DNA of 64,000 bases from Roseburia sp. 1XD42-34 (GCF_009917385.1 NZ_QWLJ01000009.1:62001-126000), one strand, 5' to 3'; numbered from the stretch's first letter, positions 35,368-45,308 are shown. The notes: generated by a model not told the origin, from the sequence alone. Numbers and translations: made by a program.

Positions 35368-35607
35368 ATGAATGGTATACAACGTACAGCTTTAGCGATT
35401 ACAATTATTGGTGCAGTGAATTGGGGCTTAATTGGTTTATTTCAGTTTGACTTAGTGGCTGCAATATTTGGTGGTGAACAAAGTGCAGCATTTGCCCGCG
35501 TTATCTATACATTAGTTGGGCTTAGTGGGCTTGTATTGATACCACTGTTATTTAAAACCGATGAAGCTTTTGCAGATCAGCGAGAACCAGAAAGAGCGAA
35601 ACGATAA
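35368..35607 (+). CDS. yuzA: YuzA, DUF378 membrane protein
   Basis: A 79-residue protein with two membrane helices. The first includes the DUF378 hallmark IIGAVNWGLIGLFQFDLVA; the second is FARVIYTLVGLSGLVLIPLL. The tail is charged. GGAAGGAGG precedes the ATG. It is divergent from pgi and is followed by a bidirectional terminator. Function unknown; B. subtilis has the gene at the same place. Confidence 0.9.
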   Translation: MNGIQRTALAITIIGAVNWGLIGLFQFDLVAAIFGGEQSAAFARVIYTLVGLSGLVLIPLLFKTDEAFADQREPERAKR

Positions 35608-35611
35608 ATAA

Positions 35612-35644
35612 ATAAGGCAAACTCATGTTAGGGAGTTTGCCTTA
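35612..35644. terminator. Bidirectional terminator between yuzA and yugI
   Basis: AAGGCAAACTC pairs with GAGTTTGCCTT over a 9-nt loop, between convergent genes. Confidence 0.85.
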
Positions 35645-35647
35645 TAG

Positions 35648-36013
35648 TTATTTTTTATTGTAGCTGGATTGTTTCATCCACTCTTCTAATTTATCTTTCA
35701 ATGTATTAAATCCAGCTGGCTCTGTTTCCTCTTGCTTTGGCTTAACTTGCTTTGGTTTTGCCTTTGGTGCTTCTTGGGTTGCACGAATCGATAAAGAAAC
35801 TTTGTTTTTTTCTTCATCTACTTGTAAAACTTTTACTTTGACTTCATCACCAACAGTTAAATGATCATGAATATCTTTAACATACCCATGGGTTACTTCA
35901 GAAATATGAACAAGGCCTTGTGTTTCTTCATTTAGAGCTACAAAAGCGCCATATGGTTGAATTCCAGTAACCTTTCCATCCAAAATTTGTCCAATCTCAA
36001 AATTGCTTGTCAT
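35648..36013 (-). CDS. yugI: S1-domain general stress protein 13 (YugI)
   Basis: A 121-residue RNA-binding protein. Residues 1-75 form an S1 domain: IGQILDGKVTGIQPYGAFVA, TQGLVHISEVTHGYVKDIHD, VGDEVKVKVLQVDEEKNKVS. The C-terminal part is a Lys/Pro-rich linker and a short helix. Homologue of GSP13, a ribosome-associated protein of B. subtilis. Start ATG 36013 is favoured because AGGAG lies nine bases upstream; the TTG at 36022 touches that site. Confidence 0.9.
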   Translation of the reverse strand: MTSNFEIGQILDGKVTGIQPYGAFVALNEETQGLVHISEVTHGYVKDIHDHLTVGDEVKVKVLQVDEEKNKVSLSIRATQEAPKAKPKQVKPKQEETEPAGFNTLKDKLEEWMKQSSYNKK

Positions 36014-36197
36014 GCTGAACAACTCCTATTTCTATTCGTTTCTTTTTACACAATAAAATATTTTAGCATAATAATGGGTATGTAGCAAAACATAAGTGTA
36101 GCATTCCGTTAATATTAAATCATCAAAGCATAAACAAATACAACTAACATGTCTTCAAGTACATGCTTTATTATTTAGGATGGAAGGAGTAAAACGA

Positions 36198-36617
36198 ATG
36201 GTACCTTTACAATCAAATTTAGAAAATAAAACTTATCACTTATATAAAATGGAAGAAGTGCTAAAGCCCATTGGTTTCGTGATAGGAGCAAATTGGGAAT
36301 ATGATCATGGATATTTTGATATTAAGCTGGATGATCGAGGTACGTATTTCTTTTTGCGTATTCCTTTTGAATCCATTGCAGGATCTTTAGACTCACCAGG
36401 TGTTACAGTCCGTATTCAGCAGCCGTTCTTACTAGGGCATCAATATGAAGGAGGAAATGATCAAGATAGCAGGAATGGGGCTATACAGGGGCTGGTTAAT
36501 CAATTCCAAACCCCAACCGACCCAGATACGGAGATTCCTAAAACATATATAGACATAGGAAAGGAATGTATAAAGGAAGTGGAAGCATTACTTACCCCGC
36601 GGAATGAGTCCAATTAA
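36198..36617 (+). CDS. yugN: YugN-like family protein
   Basis: A 139-residue cytosolic protein starting MVPLQSNLENKTYHLYKMEE. It contains FVIGANWEYDHGYFDIKLDD and RIPFESIAGSLDSPGVTVRI, characteristic of the YugN-like family, whose function is unknown. ATG 36198 follows GGAAGGAG. Its 3' end overlaps the 3' end of the convergent yugO by 30 bp, and no terminator lies between them. Confidence 0.87.
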   Translation: MVPLQSNLENKTYHLYKMEEVLKPIGFVIGANWEYDHGYFDIKLDDRGTYFFLRIPFESIAGSLDSPGVTVRIQQPFLLGHQYEGGNDQDSRNGAIQGLVNQFQTPTDPDTEIPKTYIDIGKECIKEVEALLTPRNESN

Positions 36618-37658
36618 CTGATCCCCTTTTTTTAAGCGGAATGCAGGCGAAGGGTTTATATGGTAGCGGTTATCGCGGATAATTCCTAACAGAATTTGTT
36701 GTTTCTTCCGTAATAGAGCAACTGTATCTTGAAAAGATACACCCTCCAGATCTTTTCGTACTTCTTCGTGGTAAAATTGTTGGGTACCTAATAGATGAAA
36801 AACATCTTCAAATGGTTTGGATGTTGCTTGCCGAAATAGCTCTTGATAAAACAGCACACTGGTAAAGTCATTGGAGCGAATAATCGTCGTAGCTCCAGCA
36901 CGATGTGCATTTTCAATTTGCGTAGACGTAACGATTTCTGCAATAATTGGAATGGTTGGATGGTTTCCGCGAATAGCAACAGCCGTCAAGATAGTGATAT
37001 TATCAGCATCGCGTTCATTTTTGGCAGTGTCTGTTGTTATTAATACGCGATCTGCTAATTTAATATTTGCTTTTTTTAAAACACGATCCTCTGTCGGATC
37101 ACCTTGTATAAAATGGACGGGGTAATCAGAAAACGATACATGCTCTAATGTCGTATCGACAAGTACCATTTGAATGTGTGAATTGGACTGAGCAATGATT
37201 TCAATTAACCGTCTGCTCCTTTCATTCCAACCAATGAGTACAAGGTGATGACTTCCTTTAAACGCTACTCTTCCTTCTTCAATAGCCTGTTCCTGACGAA
37301 AAGTGGAAGCTGCCAAAGAAGTAATGTAAAAAGCAATTAAACTGCAGCCAGTTAAAATTAACAGTATCGTTACTAATTTCCCAATAGGGGTTAACGGCAC
37401 GAAGTCTCCGTAACCAACTGTTGCTCCAGTGATGAATGCCCACCATATACCGTCAAAAATGGAAGGAAATTGGTCTGGTTCCGCAATATGAATAAGATAT
37501 CCAAAAATGAACATAAATAAAAAAATGCTAATCAGCAGTTTGATTAATAAAGGAAGCTTAAAATAGATTTGTTTAATAAGACGAATGCTCACACTACTCA
37601 CCTGACTCTGCATGCTTTCTCGAAGGAAACTGTAAATATCTTTCTTCATAATAATCAC
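36588..37658 (-). CDS. yugO: Potassium channel protein YugO
   Basis: A 356-residue channel. Two membrane helices (about residues 33-55 and 90-115) flank the pore loop with selectivity filter ATVGYGDFVP near residue 80. Residues 130-260 form a TrkA-N/RCK nucleotide-binding domain (LIGWNERSRRLIEIIAQSN), followed by a TrkA-C-like end. B. subtilis YugO releases K+ and carries electrical signals in biofilms. Start at 37658 is tentative, since no strong ribosome-binding site is seen; ATG 37649 is the alternative. Confidence 0.9.
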   Translation of the reverse strand: MIIMKKDIYSFLRESMQSQVSSVSIRLIKQIYFKLPLLIKLLISIFLFMFIFGYLIHIAEPDQFPSIFDGIWWAFITGATVGYGDFVPLTPIGKLVTILLILTGCSLIAFYITSLAASTFRQEQAIEEGRVAFKGSHHLVLIGWNERSRRLIEIIAQSNSHIQMVLVDTTLEHVSFSDYPVHFIQGDPTEDRVLKKANIKLADRVLITTDTAKNERDADNITILTAVAIRGNHPTIPIIAEIVTSTQIENAHRAGATTIIRSNDFTSVLFYQELFRQATSKPFEDVFHLLGTQQFYHEEVRKDLEGVSFQDTVALLRKKQQILLGIIRDNRYHINPSPAFRLKKGDQLIGLIPRGK

Positions 37659-37686
37659 ATCATAATGGAAAACCTGCTATTATTAT

Positions 37687-37878
37687 CTCGTATATAAGGC
37701 GCTGTAAGACCCCTACTTCAGGAGTAGGATAATATAATCTGTACTGCAATAAGTCTAAGTAGGAGATAACAGCACCTAAATACCCGTTTTCGTAAGAGGT
37801 CTTTTGGTCATAACCTTGAGCTACTAACAATCCGTGAAGAGGTGAAAGAAAACCCTGCTGTTGGAAAATTCACTTGTT
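37687..37878 (+). repeat. E2 repeat, copy 8
   Basis: After ATTAT it begins CTCGTATATAAGGCGCTGTA, then ACTTCAGGAGTAGGATAATA, AAGTCTAAGTAGGAGATAAC, AGCACCTAAATACCC...GTCTTTTGGTCATAAC, and AATTCACTTG at the end. Well conserved. It lies in the yugO upstream region. Confidence 0.88.
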
Positions 37879-37993
37879 CATTTCGTGTTGGATAACGAAA
37901 CAAGGTCATTTGCAAACGAGAAGTTATTTGTAATAAAAAATGATTTCCTTATAATACATGACATAGTATTCAAGATAGTAAACGAAATGCAGA

Positions 37994-38044
37994 AGAGGAA
38001 CTGTGGAAAATGCAATTTATTCTGGAAGTAAATACAGTTCCTCT
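37994..38044. other. 11-bp inverted repeat in a gene-free spacer
   Basis: AGAGGAACTGT (37994-38004) pairs perfectly with ACAGTTCCTCT (38034-38044), followed by AAAAAAAC. It could be a terminator read on the minus strand or part of a small RNA. The remainder of 37879-38354 shows no gene. Confidence 0.45.
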
Positions 38045-38354
38045 AAAAAAACTTTTCGTTTTCGTATAAGTAACAGTATGCAACAACTTTTTCGGAACAT
38101 CTTTCTAAAACAGTATGGACAAGTTCCATCCTTTATAACCATAAAGCGATGGGCGTTTTTGGAAAGCAGGTTTGAATAGGTGGCTTATTTTAAACAACAG
38201 TATTAACTTTAATACCCCGCTTCCAGAAGAAAACGATGTTTAACTTGCTCATAAACGAGTTTGGTTAAATGCAATTTTAATTTGAAGTAACAGATATTTC
38301 GATAAGTTTAGGTTTTCTTTTTATCGGGCTAAAAGTAGATCTTTTAATCGACCA

Positions 38355-38912
38355 TTAAAGAGCTTGCTGCAATGCGTTTTTTAAGCTACTATAAACATCT
38401 TGCCAAAAATGGGTGTTATCACGGAAGGTTTTATTCATAAATAGAATCATTTCCTTAAACTTTTCCTGATAATCGCTCGACTCTTTATTTGGGAGCTTTG
38501 CCTGCGCTTCATTTACAAATGCTTGAATGCTTTCTGCACGAGGTCCCCATTTGGTTTTTTCGTTTCCATGCTGGTCGATAAAAATAAAAATCGGTATGGA
38601 TCGCGATTTTCCATTAGTTAAATATTGGTCCATCAGTTCTAAATTCTGATCACGATACACCATTCGAACGTTCATATCGGTTGCTTCTGCCAGTTTAAGT
38701 AAAATGGGGATATTAAGCATGGCATCACCGCACCAGTCTTCTGTAATTACGATGACCTGCAATTGCCTTTCTTTAACTTGCTCCCAAAAATGATGGTCAG
38801 CTGGTAAATCGAAGTGATCATAAATGGTGAGCAAATTTTCCTTATGCTTTGTCATTGCTTCGATATAGGCGTCTGGTTCTATACCTTTTTCAAACCATTG
38901 TAGGAGATTCAC
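38355..38912 (-). CDS. Thioredoxin-like protein with a single active-site cysteine
   Basis: A 185-residue cytosolic protein. A helical N-terminal part (LLQWFEKGIEPDAYIEAMTK) precedes a thioredoxin fold with VIVITEDWCGDAMLNIPIL and SIPIFIFIDQHGN (cis-Pro loop). The active site is WCGD, so the second Cys of CxxC is missing and a normal disulfide exchange is not possible. GTG 38912 is preferred because AAAGGAAG lies six bases upstream; the open frame extends to a TTG at 38990 without a visible ribosome-binding site. Role unknown. Confidence 0.75.
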   Translation of the reverse strand: MNLLQWFEKGIEPDAYIEAMTKHKENLLTIYDHFDLPADHHFWEQVKERQLQVIVITEDWCGDAMLNIPILLKLAEATDMNVRMVYRDQNLELMDQYLTNGKSRSIPIFIFIDQHGNEKTKWGPRAESIQAFVNEAQAKLPNKESSDYQEKFKEMILFMNKTFRDNTHFWQDVYSSLKNALQQAL

Positions 38913-39106
38913 ACATATCGCTTCCTTTCCATATTTTTTAGCATAACTCCATGAATTTTGTATGAAGATATCTGCTAGTTTAATTCCCAATCAATTGCTT
39001 TTATTAAGTCTACCGATACATATATGAATCGTAAACAAAAGTGCTTATGGAATGATTTTTTGCTATGATAACTATAGAATCTTTTGGATGAATAGGAGGA
39101 ATTTAG

Positions 39107-40165
39107 ATGCAATTAGCAAATCAAGAATTTTTATTAGAGTTACTAAACACACCATCTCCATCTAGTTATGAAATGGAAATACAAAAGAAGTGGATAAAGT
39201 ATGTTGAAAAATTTGTGGATGAAATAAGAACTGATCATGCTGGCAATGCAATTGGTATTATAAATCCAGAAGCACCATTTAAAGTGCTTTTAGCTGGTCA
39301 CTGTGATGAAATTGCACTTGTTATTAACCGCATTGATGAACATGGTTTTCTGCATTTTGATAAAATGGGTGGCATTAATCCAAAAGCAGCTGTTGGAATG
39401 AAGGTGACTGTGTTAGGAGAAAGTACAAGAGTTACAGGTGTTATCGGCGTGAATGCCCAACATCATGGCGGATTAAAAAATGATTTTGGCTTGGAAGATT
39501 TGTTTATCGATTGCGGTTTTCGAACGAAGGAAGAAGCCGAGGAACAAATACATATTGGTGATTTAGCAGTGTATAAAACAGAGCCAGAAATATTGTTAGA
39601 TCGTTATATTGCTGGGCGCGGATTGGATAACCGGACAGGAGCGTTTATTGTAGCAGAAGTATTAAGAAAATTAACAGAAACGAAATGTCAAGTAGGTGTC
39701 TATGCAGCTAGCACTGTAAATGAAGAAACAAATATGGGAGGGGCTTATTTTGCAGCTGCAGGTGTAAAGCCTGATATGGCAATTGCTTGTGATGTAACAT
39801 TTGCAACGGACTATCCCGGCGTTAATACGAACAAGTATGGTGATGTTCGTTTAGAAAAAGGACCGGTATTAGCAAAAGGCGCACCAATCAATCGAAATAT
39901 GAACCAACTATTAGAAAAAACAGCTAAATCATTAAAAATGGACATTCAATATGAGCTTACACCGCGAATGACTGGAACAGATGCTGATAAAATGCGACTA
40001 ACCGGAAAAGGAGTCCCTATATCACTTGTGTCGTTGCCACTGCGTTATATGCATTCTCCTGTAGAAACAGTAAGCATTAAAGATATAATGGAGGAAATTG
40101 AACTATTGGTGGCTATGATATCTTCCTTAACTGGAGAAGAAAGTTTAAGTCCACTTGAACTTTAA
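39107..40165 (+). CDS. M42-family metallo-aminopeptidase
   Basis: A 352-residue peptidase of the M42 (glutamyl aminopeptidase/DAPM/TET) family. Metal-binding and catalytic blocks are VLLAGHCDEIALVI near residue 65, GRGLDNRTGAFIVAEVL near 175, TVNEETNMGGAYFAA near 205, CDVTFATDYPG near 230 and PLRYMHSPVETV near 310. It trims peptides in the cytosol as a self-compartmentalising complex in other species. AGGAGG precedes the ATG. It is monocistronic with a terminator downstream at 40419-40468. Confidence 0.92.
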   Translation: MQLANQEFLLELLNTPSPSSYEMEIQKKWIKYVEKFVDEIRTDHAGNAIGIINPEAPFKVLLAGHCDEIALVINRIDEHGFLHFDKMGGINPKAAVGMKVTVLGESTRVTGVIGVNAQHHGGLKNDFGLEDLFIDCGFRTKEEAEEQIHIGDLAVYKTEPEILLDRYIAGRGLDNRTGAFIVAEVLRKLTETKCQVGVYAASTVNEETNMGGAYFAAAGVKPDMAIACDVTFATDYPGVNTNKYGDVRLEKGPVLAKGAPINRNMNQLLEKTAKSLKMDIQYELTPRMTGTDADKMRLTGKGVPISLVSLPLRYMHSPVETVSIKDIMEEIELLVAMISSLTGEESLSPLEL

Positions 40166-40418
40166 ATAGATTTTTATATCCACGGTATAATGCAACTTTC
40201 TGAATGAGAAAATAATTAACACGGGACTTATAGGTATATGGAAGGTGATTTGGTACAGATATAGGCTTATGATCTATTTCTGGAATGTGACCCGCAAGTT
40301 TAAAGTCTCGTTTTTTCCTATTACAAGCAAAAAATTCAATCTGTATTTTGGATAAATAGGTCAATTTTATCGTTTTTTACAGATATTTCCCTTTTAATTG
40401 AACATCTATCAACAAGTA

Positions 40419-40468
40419 AACGCTGTTTTTTTTCCTATTTTTATGGGAATGAACAGCGTTTTTATTTG
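40419..40468 (+). terminator. Terminator downstream of the M42 peptidase
   Basis: AAACGCTGTT pairs with AACAGCGTTT, followed by TTATTTGC. The surrounding 40166-40722 spacer shows no other gene; its right part forms the leader of the protease gene. Confidence 0.8.
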
Positions 40469-40722
40469 CAAAAAAATATGAAATCGGCAATAAGCTACAT
40501 GAATATATAAAAGAAAAAGTGTGACTATTTAATCAATTTAGAATATTGATATATAATTCGACTTGTATCGACACAATTTCCCTTCAATTCTCTACTATAC
40601 TTAGTCTAACAACATAGACTGACATGCTAGCTACAAAAGCATAGAACCAAAAAAGGAAGGGGGCGCGATAAGTTAGAGTTCTTTCATTGTAGCTTTGGTG
40701 AAAAAAGAAGGGAGGAATAGTT

Positions 40723-43700
40723 TTGAAAAGACAAAGAAGGCGACAATCCAAACTGATCAGCATTGCCGCAACATTCTTTATTGCATTTTCTTTACTAACA
40801 CCCGGAATGGCAAATGCGCAAGGTTCACCGAAATTGCACGAGTCGGTAGGCGATTCCAGTAAAGTAATGGAAAATAAGCTGAGCAGCAAATTAACGAAGC
40901 AGTTTAAAGCTAGTGATAAAGTGACTTTCCTTGTGAAATTTGCTGACAAAGCAGATGTGAAAGGAGCCGCGAAACAAGCAAAGAAAAAAGCGAAAAAAGC
41001 TAGCTTGACAGCTCAAAAAATAGAGCATGCGCAACGCTCTGCAGTTATCTCGGAATTGAAAGCTACTGCCCTTGAGTCACAAGCGAGTGTTAAAGAGTAT
41101 ATACAAAAGCAAAAAGAAAAAGGGGAAGTAGAGACATTCCAAGCCTACCATATTGTGAATGGGATGTCAGTGACCGCTACCAAAAAGATAGCTGAAAAAA
41201 TTGCCACTTACCCTGAAGTAGAGAAAATTTTGCCGAATGAAGAGCGAAAGCTGTTTGAAGTAAAAGTTGATAAAAAGGCAAAAAAAATAAAAGCTCAAGA
41301 TGCGGATCTAGAATGGAATGTCGAGCGAGTTGGAGCTCCATCTGCTTGGGATATGGGCTTTGACGGGACAGGAATTGTGGTTGGAAGCATTGATAGTGGT
41401 GTGCAGTGGGACCACCCAGCTCTACAGGAGAAGTATCGCGGATATAATTCAGAAACCGGTGAAGTAGACCATACTGCTAGTTTCTTCGATGCTACCGCTG
41501 GAGAAGAAGAGGCCTATGATGATCATGGACATGGCACACATGTTACAGGCACAATGGTTGGAGCCGAGCCAGATGGTTCCAATCAAATAGGCGTAGCGCC
41601 TGGGGCAAAATGGATTGCTGCAAAAGGTTTAAATGCAGCAGGTAGTGGATATGACAATTGGTTATTAGCAGCAGCGGAGTGGATGTTGGCACCAAATGGA
41701 GACGCTTCCATGGCCCCAGACATTGTAAATAACTCGTGGGGTGGGGGATCTGGTCTGGATGAATGGTATCGGGATGTGGTTACAGCTTGGAGAGAAGCAG
41801 GAATTTTTCCAGCGTTCGCTGCAGGAAATACGACCTTATTTAACCCTGGCGGCCCTGGTTCGGTAGCAGTACCAGCTAATTATCCTGAATCATTCGCAAT
41901 TGGTGCTACAGACGTTAATGATGTGCTAGGAAGTTTTTCTTTACTTGGACCTTCACCTTATGACGAAATAAAACCAGAAGTAACAGCACCTGGTGTTAAT
42001 ATACGTTCAAGTGTACCAGGCGGAGGCTATGAAGGCGGATGGAATGGCACTTCAATGGCGAGTCCAGCACTTTCAGGTGTTTTGGCATTAATGAAACAAG
42101 CGGACTCTAGCTTAACAGTTGATGAAATGGAAGAGATCGCGATGTCAACTGCAAATCCATTAACGGATAGTGATTTTCCCGAATCACCAAATAATGGGTA
42201 TGGACATGGTTTAGTTAATGCCTATGACGCTGTTTCTTCATTAGTTTCTGGTTTGGGAACCATTAAAGGACAAGTAACGAAAGCTGGACAAGACACAGAA
42301 GCACCAGTTTTTGAATATGAACCTATAGCAGAAGCGTATACAGGCATGGATTTGAATTTATTAATTCAAGTCCGCGATAATATTAGTATAAATGGTGTAA
42401 ATTTAGAATATACGAAAGCGGATGGAAAAAAGGAAACAGTAGAAGCAAAGCGTGTTTCTGGAGATTATAAGGATGGAAGCTATCAAGCTTCCATCCCTGG
42501 TGCACACCTAACCGGGGAAACCCTATCTTATACATGGCATATAAATGATTTTGGGAATAATAAAGTGAACAGTGAGACGTACGAGGTTGCTCTACTTCCG
42601 GGAATTACGGTTGGGTATGAAGAAGATTTTGAAGCGGTTTCTGCAGGCTGGACTGTATTTGGTGAAAACAACAGTTGGGAGCGTGGAGTGCCAACTTCTG
42701 GACCGGAAAGTGGAGCTTCTGGAAAAAATGTATATGCAACTAATTTAGCAGGTGAATACGAGAGTGATTCGAATACAACACTTGTGATGCCGCCAATTGA
42801 TCTTCCTAAAGAAGGAGGAGCCTATTTACAATTCAACCAATGGTATAATTTGGAGAATAATTACGACTATGGTCATGTCTTTATTTCTACAGATCAGGAG
42901 GAGTGGACACAACTTAAAGAAATCTCGGATGTATCCGATGGTTGGGAGAATGCGGAGGTCGATTTGTCTGATTACCTTGGGCAACGGATTTATATTGGTT
43001 TTAATTTAGATACGGATAGTAGCGTCACCCGAGAGGGCTGGTATATCGATGACGTAGCCTTAACTGATATACCTAATACAGATAGCGTATCATTGAAAAA
43101 AGCGCAGCTTAACCCTAGTTTGTTAGGATTTAGTGGTTTGCAACGTGTTAACGCTAAGGATAAACAGGATAAAAAGCTAGCTAAGAAGGAAAAAGTAGAC
43201 CCTACAAAAATTAAGCCTGTAATTCCAAAGAAGAAACCACAAACCGAACAAAATCCTATCAATCCAACGTTATTGCCAATGCAAGCACAAGTAAGTGTAT
43301 TAGAAAGTGGACGCACGGTAACTACAGATCCAGCTACAGGGAATTATTCTCTGTTGCATGGTGCTGGTGATTTCACTGTAAAAGCAGAAGCTTATGGATT
43401 TGAGTCTCAGGAGCAATCTGTAACTATTGAAGCAGATGGGACAGCGGAAGCGGATTTTACGTTAGAAGAAATGGATCAATACACTGTAAGTGGCACAGTT
43501 AAGGATGAACAAACTGGTAATCCTGTTTCAAATGCTACCATTCTAGTAGTAGAGGATGCAAATATTGATCCAGTAATAACGGATGAAGATGGGAATTATT
43601 CACTAACCGCTTATCGTGGAACGTATACGCTCAAAGTACTGGCAACGGGCTACCATGGTACCGAGAAAGAAATCGTTTTACAGGATGGCGATATTACTGA

Positions 43701-45057
43701 AAACATTGAACTAGAAGCATTTTATACCGTGCCAGGTGGTGAAATTGCGTATGATGATGGAACTGCAGAAAATGCTCGGGCCTTCTATGATGCTGGAAAT
43801 GGCTGGGGCGTAAAGATGACGTTACCAGAAGGTGAAGAGAATGGTATTGTAGATGCAGCTGTCTTTAAATTTTGGAACGATGAATTTCCAGATCCAGGCG
43901 GTACCGCGTTCCAAGTAGAGATTTGGGATGCAACTGGAACTGATGGTACACCGGGTAAGAAGTTAGCTGGTCCTGTCGACGCAGAAGCCGTTCGCGATGA
44001 AAATGATTGGACGGTTGTTGACTTAAAAAAGCATGGCATAGTTGTAGAAGAAGAATTCTACGTCGTCTATGTACAAACAGCACCAAATACAGGAGCACCT
44101 GGACTTGCCACGGATGAGAGTAGTCCAAATTCGGATAGGAGCTATCAATTAGTCGGTGGTGCATGGTCAAAATCACCAGCAGATGAAGGGAACTATATGA
44201 TCCGTGCCCGTGTTAATTACGAAGTGGAGCAACCTGTGATTATCTCCCCAAAGGATGGGACGATTACGAATGAAAAAGAGGTTACGGTGAAAGGGACTGC
44301 TTCACCAACGACGACCATTCAATTGATGAATAATGGTAAAGAGCTTGACTCAGCTGAAATAGGCGATGATGGTTCGTTTGCCATCCCTGCAGTTTTATCA
44401 GAAGGGGAAAATGAATTAACGGCTGTATCGCTGCTTGAAGGAACAACGACAGGAGAGTCGGAGCCAGTAAATATTACATTGGATACGAAAAAGCCTGAAT
44501 TAACGATCGACTCACCAAAAGATAAGGACAAATTTAATCGAGAAACTGTAACTGTGGAAGGTACTGTCTCTGATGATCATCTGGATGTCGTTAAAGTGAA
44601 CGGTAAGAAAGCAAAAGTGGAGAATGGCAAGTATTCTAAGCGCATGTTACTAGATAATGGAAATAATAAAATTAAGGTCGTAGCGCAAGATGAAGCAGGC
44701 AATAAAACAAAAGAACAAATTAGCTTGGATGTTGATTACACTGCTCCGAAAATCGAGAATTTAACGCCGACAGAAGATGTTAATCTAAAAGCTGGAGAAT
44801 CGGTGAAATTCGAATTGGACAGTGAACCAGGTTTAAAAGCAACCTATGTCATCCATATGCCGCTAACAAATACTGTAACGAACGCAAAGGAACTGCCAAT
44901 GATGGAAACATCAGAAGGTCATTATGTCGGCTATTGGACAGCAACGAGCAGTGTGGTTGCAGAAGGTGCAGTTATAGAAGTCAAGGTAGAAGATGATTAC
45001 GGCAATGAACAACGCAAGCAGGCGGAAGGTAAATTATGGATTAACGTAGAAAAGTAG
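40723..45057 (+). CDS. bpr: Bacillopeptidase F-like secreted S8 protease
   Basis: A 1444-residue secreted subtilase, about the length of B. subtilis Bpr. Residues 1-33 form the signal peptide (FIAFSLLTPGMANAQ). An I9-type propeptide follows to about 190. The catalytic triad is Asp224 (GSIDSGVQ), His270 (DHGHGTHV) and Ser444 (GTSMASPA), with the oxyanion Asn in VNNSWGGG. Behind it come a MAM-like beta domain (about 640-780), a Lys-rich linker, two carboxypeptidase-regulatory/CnaB-like repeats (about 860-1000), and Ig-like repeats to the end. TTG 40723 has GGGAGGAATAG just upstream. No sortase signal is present. Confidence 0.93.
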   Translation: MKRQRRRQSKLISIAATFFIAFSLLTPGMANAQGSPKLHESVGDSSKVMENKLSSKLTKQFKASDKVTFLVKFADKADVKGAAKQAKKKAKKASLTAQKIEHAQRSAVISELKATALESQASVKEYIQKQKEKGEVETFQAYHIVNGMSVTATKKIAEKIATYPEVEKILPNEERKLFEVKVDKKAKKIKAQDADLEWNVERVGAPSAWDMGFDGTGIVVGSIDSGVQWDHPALQEKYRGYNSETGEVDHTASFFDATAGEEEAYDDHGHGTHVTGTMVGAEPDGSNQIGVAPGAKWIAAKGLNAAGSGYDNWLLAAAEWMLAPNGDASMAPDIVNNSWGGGSGLDEWYRDVVTAWREAGIFPAFAAGNTTLFNPGGPGSVAVPANYPESFAIGATDVNDVLGSFSLLGPSPYDEIKPEVTAPGVNIRSSVPGGGYEGGWNGTSMASPALSGVLALMKQADSSLTVDEMEEIAMSTANPLTDSDFPESPNNGYGHGLVNAYDAVSSLVSGLGTIKGQVTKAGQDTEAPVFEYEPIAEAYTGMDLNLLIQVRDNISINGVNLEYTKADGKKETVEAKRVSGDYKDGSYQASIPGAHLTGETLSYTWHINDFGNNKVNSETYEVALLPGITVGYEEDFEAVSAGWTVFGENNSWERGVPTSGPESGASGKNVYATNLAGEYESDSNTTLVMPPIDLPKEGGAYLQFNQWYNLENNYDYGHVFISTDQEEWTQLKEISDVSDGWENAEVDLSDYLGQRIYIGFNLDTDSSVTREGWYIDDVALTDIPNTDSVSLKKAQLNPSLLGFSGLQRVNAKDKQDKKLAKKEKVDPTKIKPVIPKKKPQTEQNPINPTLLPMQAQVSVLESGRTVTTDPATGNYSLLHGAGDFTVKAEAYGFESQEQSVTIEADGTAEADFTLEEMDQYTVSGTVKDEQTGNPVSNATILVVEDANIDPVITDEDGNYSLTAYRGTYTLKVLATGYHGTEKEIVLQDGDITENIELEAFYTVPGGEIAYDDGTAENARAFYDAGNGWGVKMTLPEGEENGIVDAAVFKFWNDEFPDPGGTAFQVEIWDATGTDGTPGKKLAGPVDAEAVRDENDWTVVDLKKHGIVVEEEFYVVYVQTAPNTGAPGLATDESSPNSDRSYQLVGGAWSKSPADEGNYMIRARVNYEVEQPVIISPKDGTITNEKEVTVKGTASPTTTIQLMNNGKELDSAEIGDDGSFAIPAVLSEGENELTAVSLLEGTTTGESEPVNITLDTKKPELTIDSPKDKDKFNRETVTVEGTVSDDHLDVVKVNGKKAKVENGKYSKRMLLDNGNNKIKVVAQDEAGNKTKEQISLDVDYTAPKIENLTPTEDVNLKAGESVKFELDSEPGLKATYVIHMPLTNTVTNAKELPMMETSEGHYVGYWTATSSVVAEGAVIEVKVEDDYGNEQRKQAEGKLWINVEK

Positions 45058-45067
45058 TTCTATTGTA

Positions 45068-45105
45068 AACCCTCACATCCAAACGGGATGCGAGGGTTGT
45101 TTTAA
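45068..45105 (+). terminator. Terminator of bpr
   Basis: AACCCTC...CATCC pairs with GGATGCGAGGGTT and is followed by GTTTT. F1 copy e starts within a few bases. Confidence 0.88.
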
Positions 45106-45106
45106 A

Positions 45107-45308
45107 AGGTAAGAAAGTATAAAATTTGTTGCTTTGGGATACCGATATAACCCAATAGCCCCGTCCGACTTCAGCGCCCAGCAACTAGACGACTTCACGA
45201 AGCGCCCTACGATAAGTCCTCATTGGTTCGTGCCTCACCTTGATTCCTAAAATTTTAGTTGCTTCGTTCCAGTCACTTCGTTGCTAAACGGGCGCTTGCG
45301 CCTTTGTT
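45107..45308 (+). repeat. F1 repeat, copy e (internally deleted form)
   Basis: AAGGTAAGAAAGTATAAAAT, CAGCAACTAGACGACTTCAC and GCTAAACGGGCGCTTGCGCC are F1 landmarks. The AAGGCCGACTAAAAACGGGC segment is missing; instead it reads TTGATTCCTAAAATTTTAGT, as in copy f. The spacer 45309-45640 shows nothing else. Confidence 0.9.
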
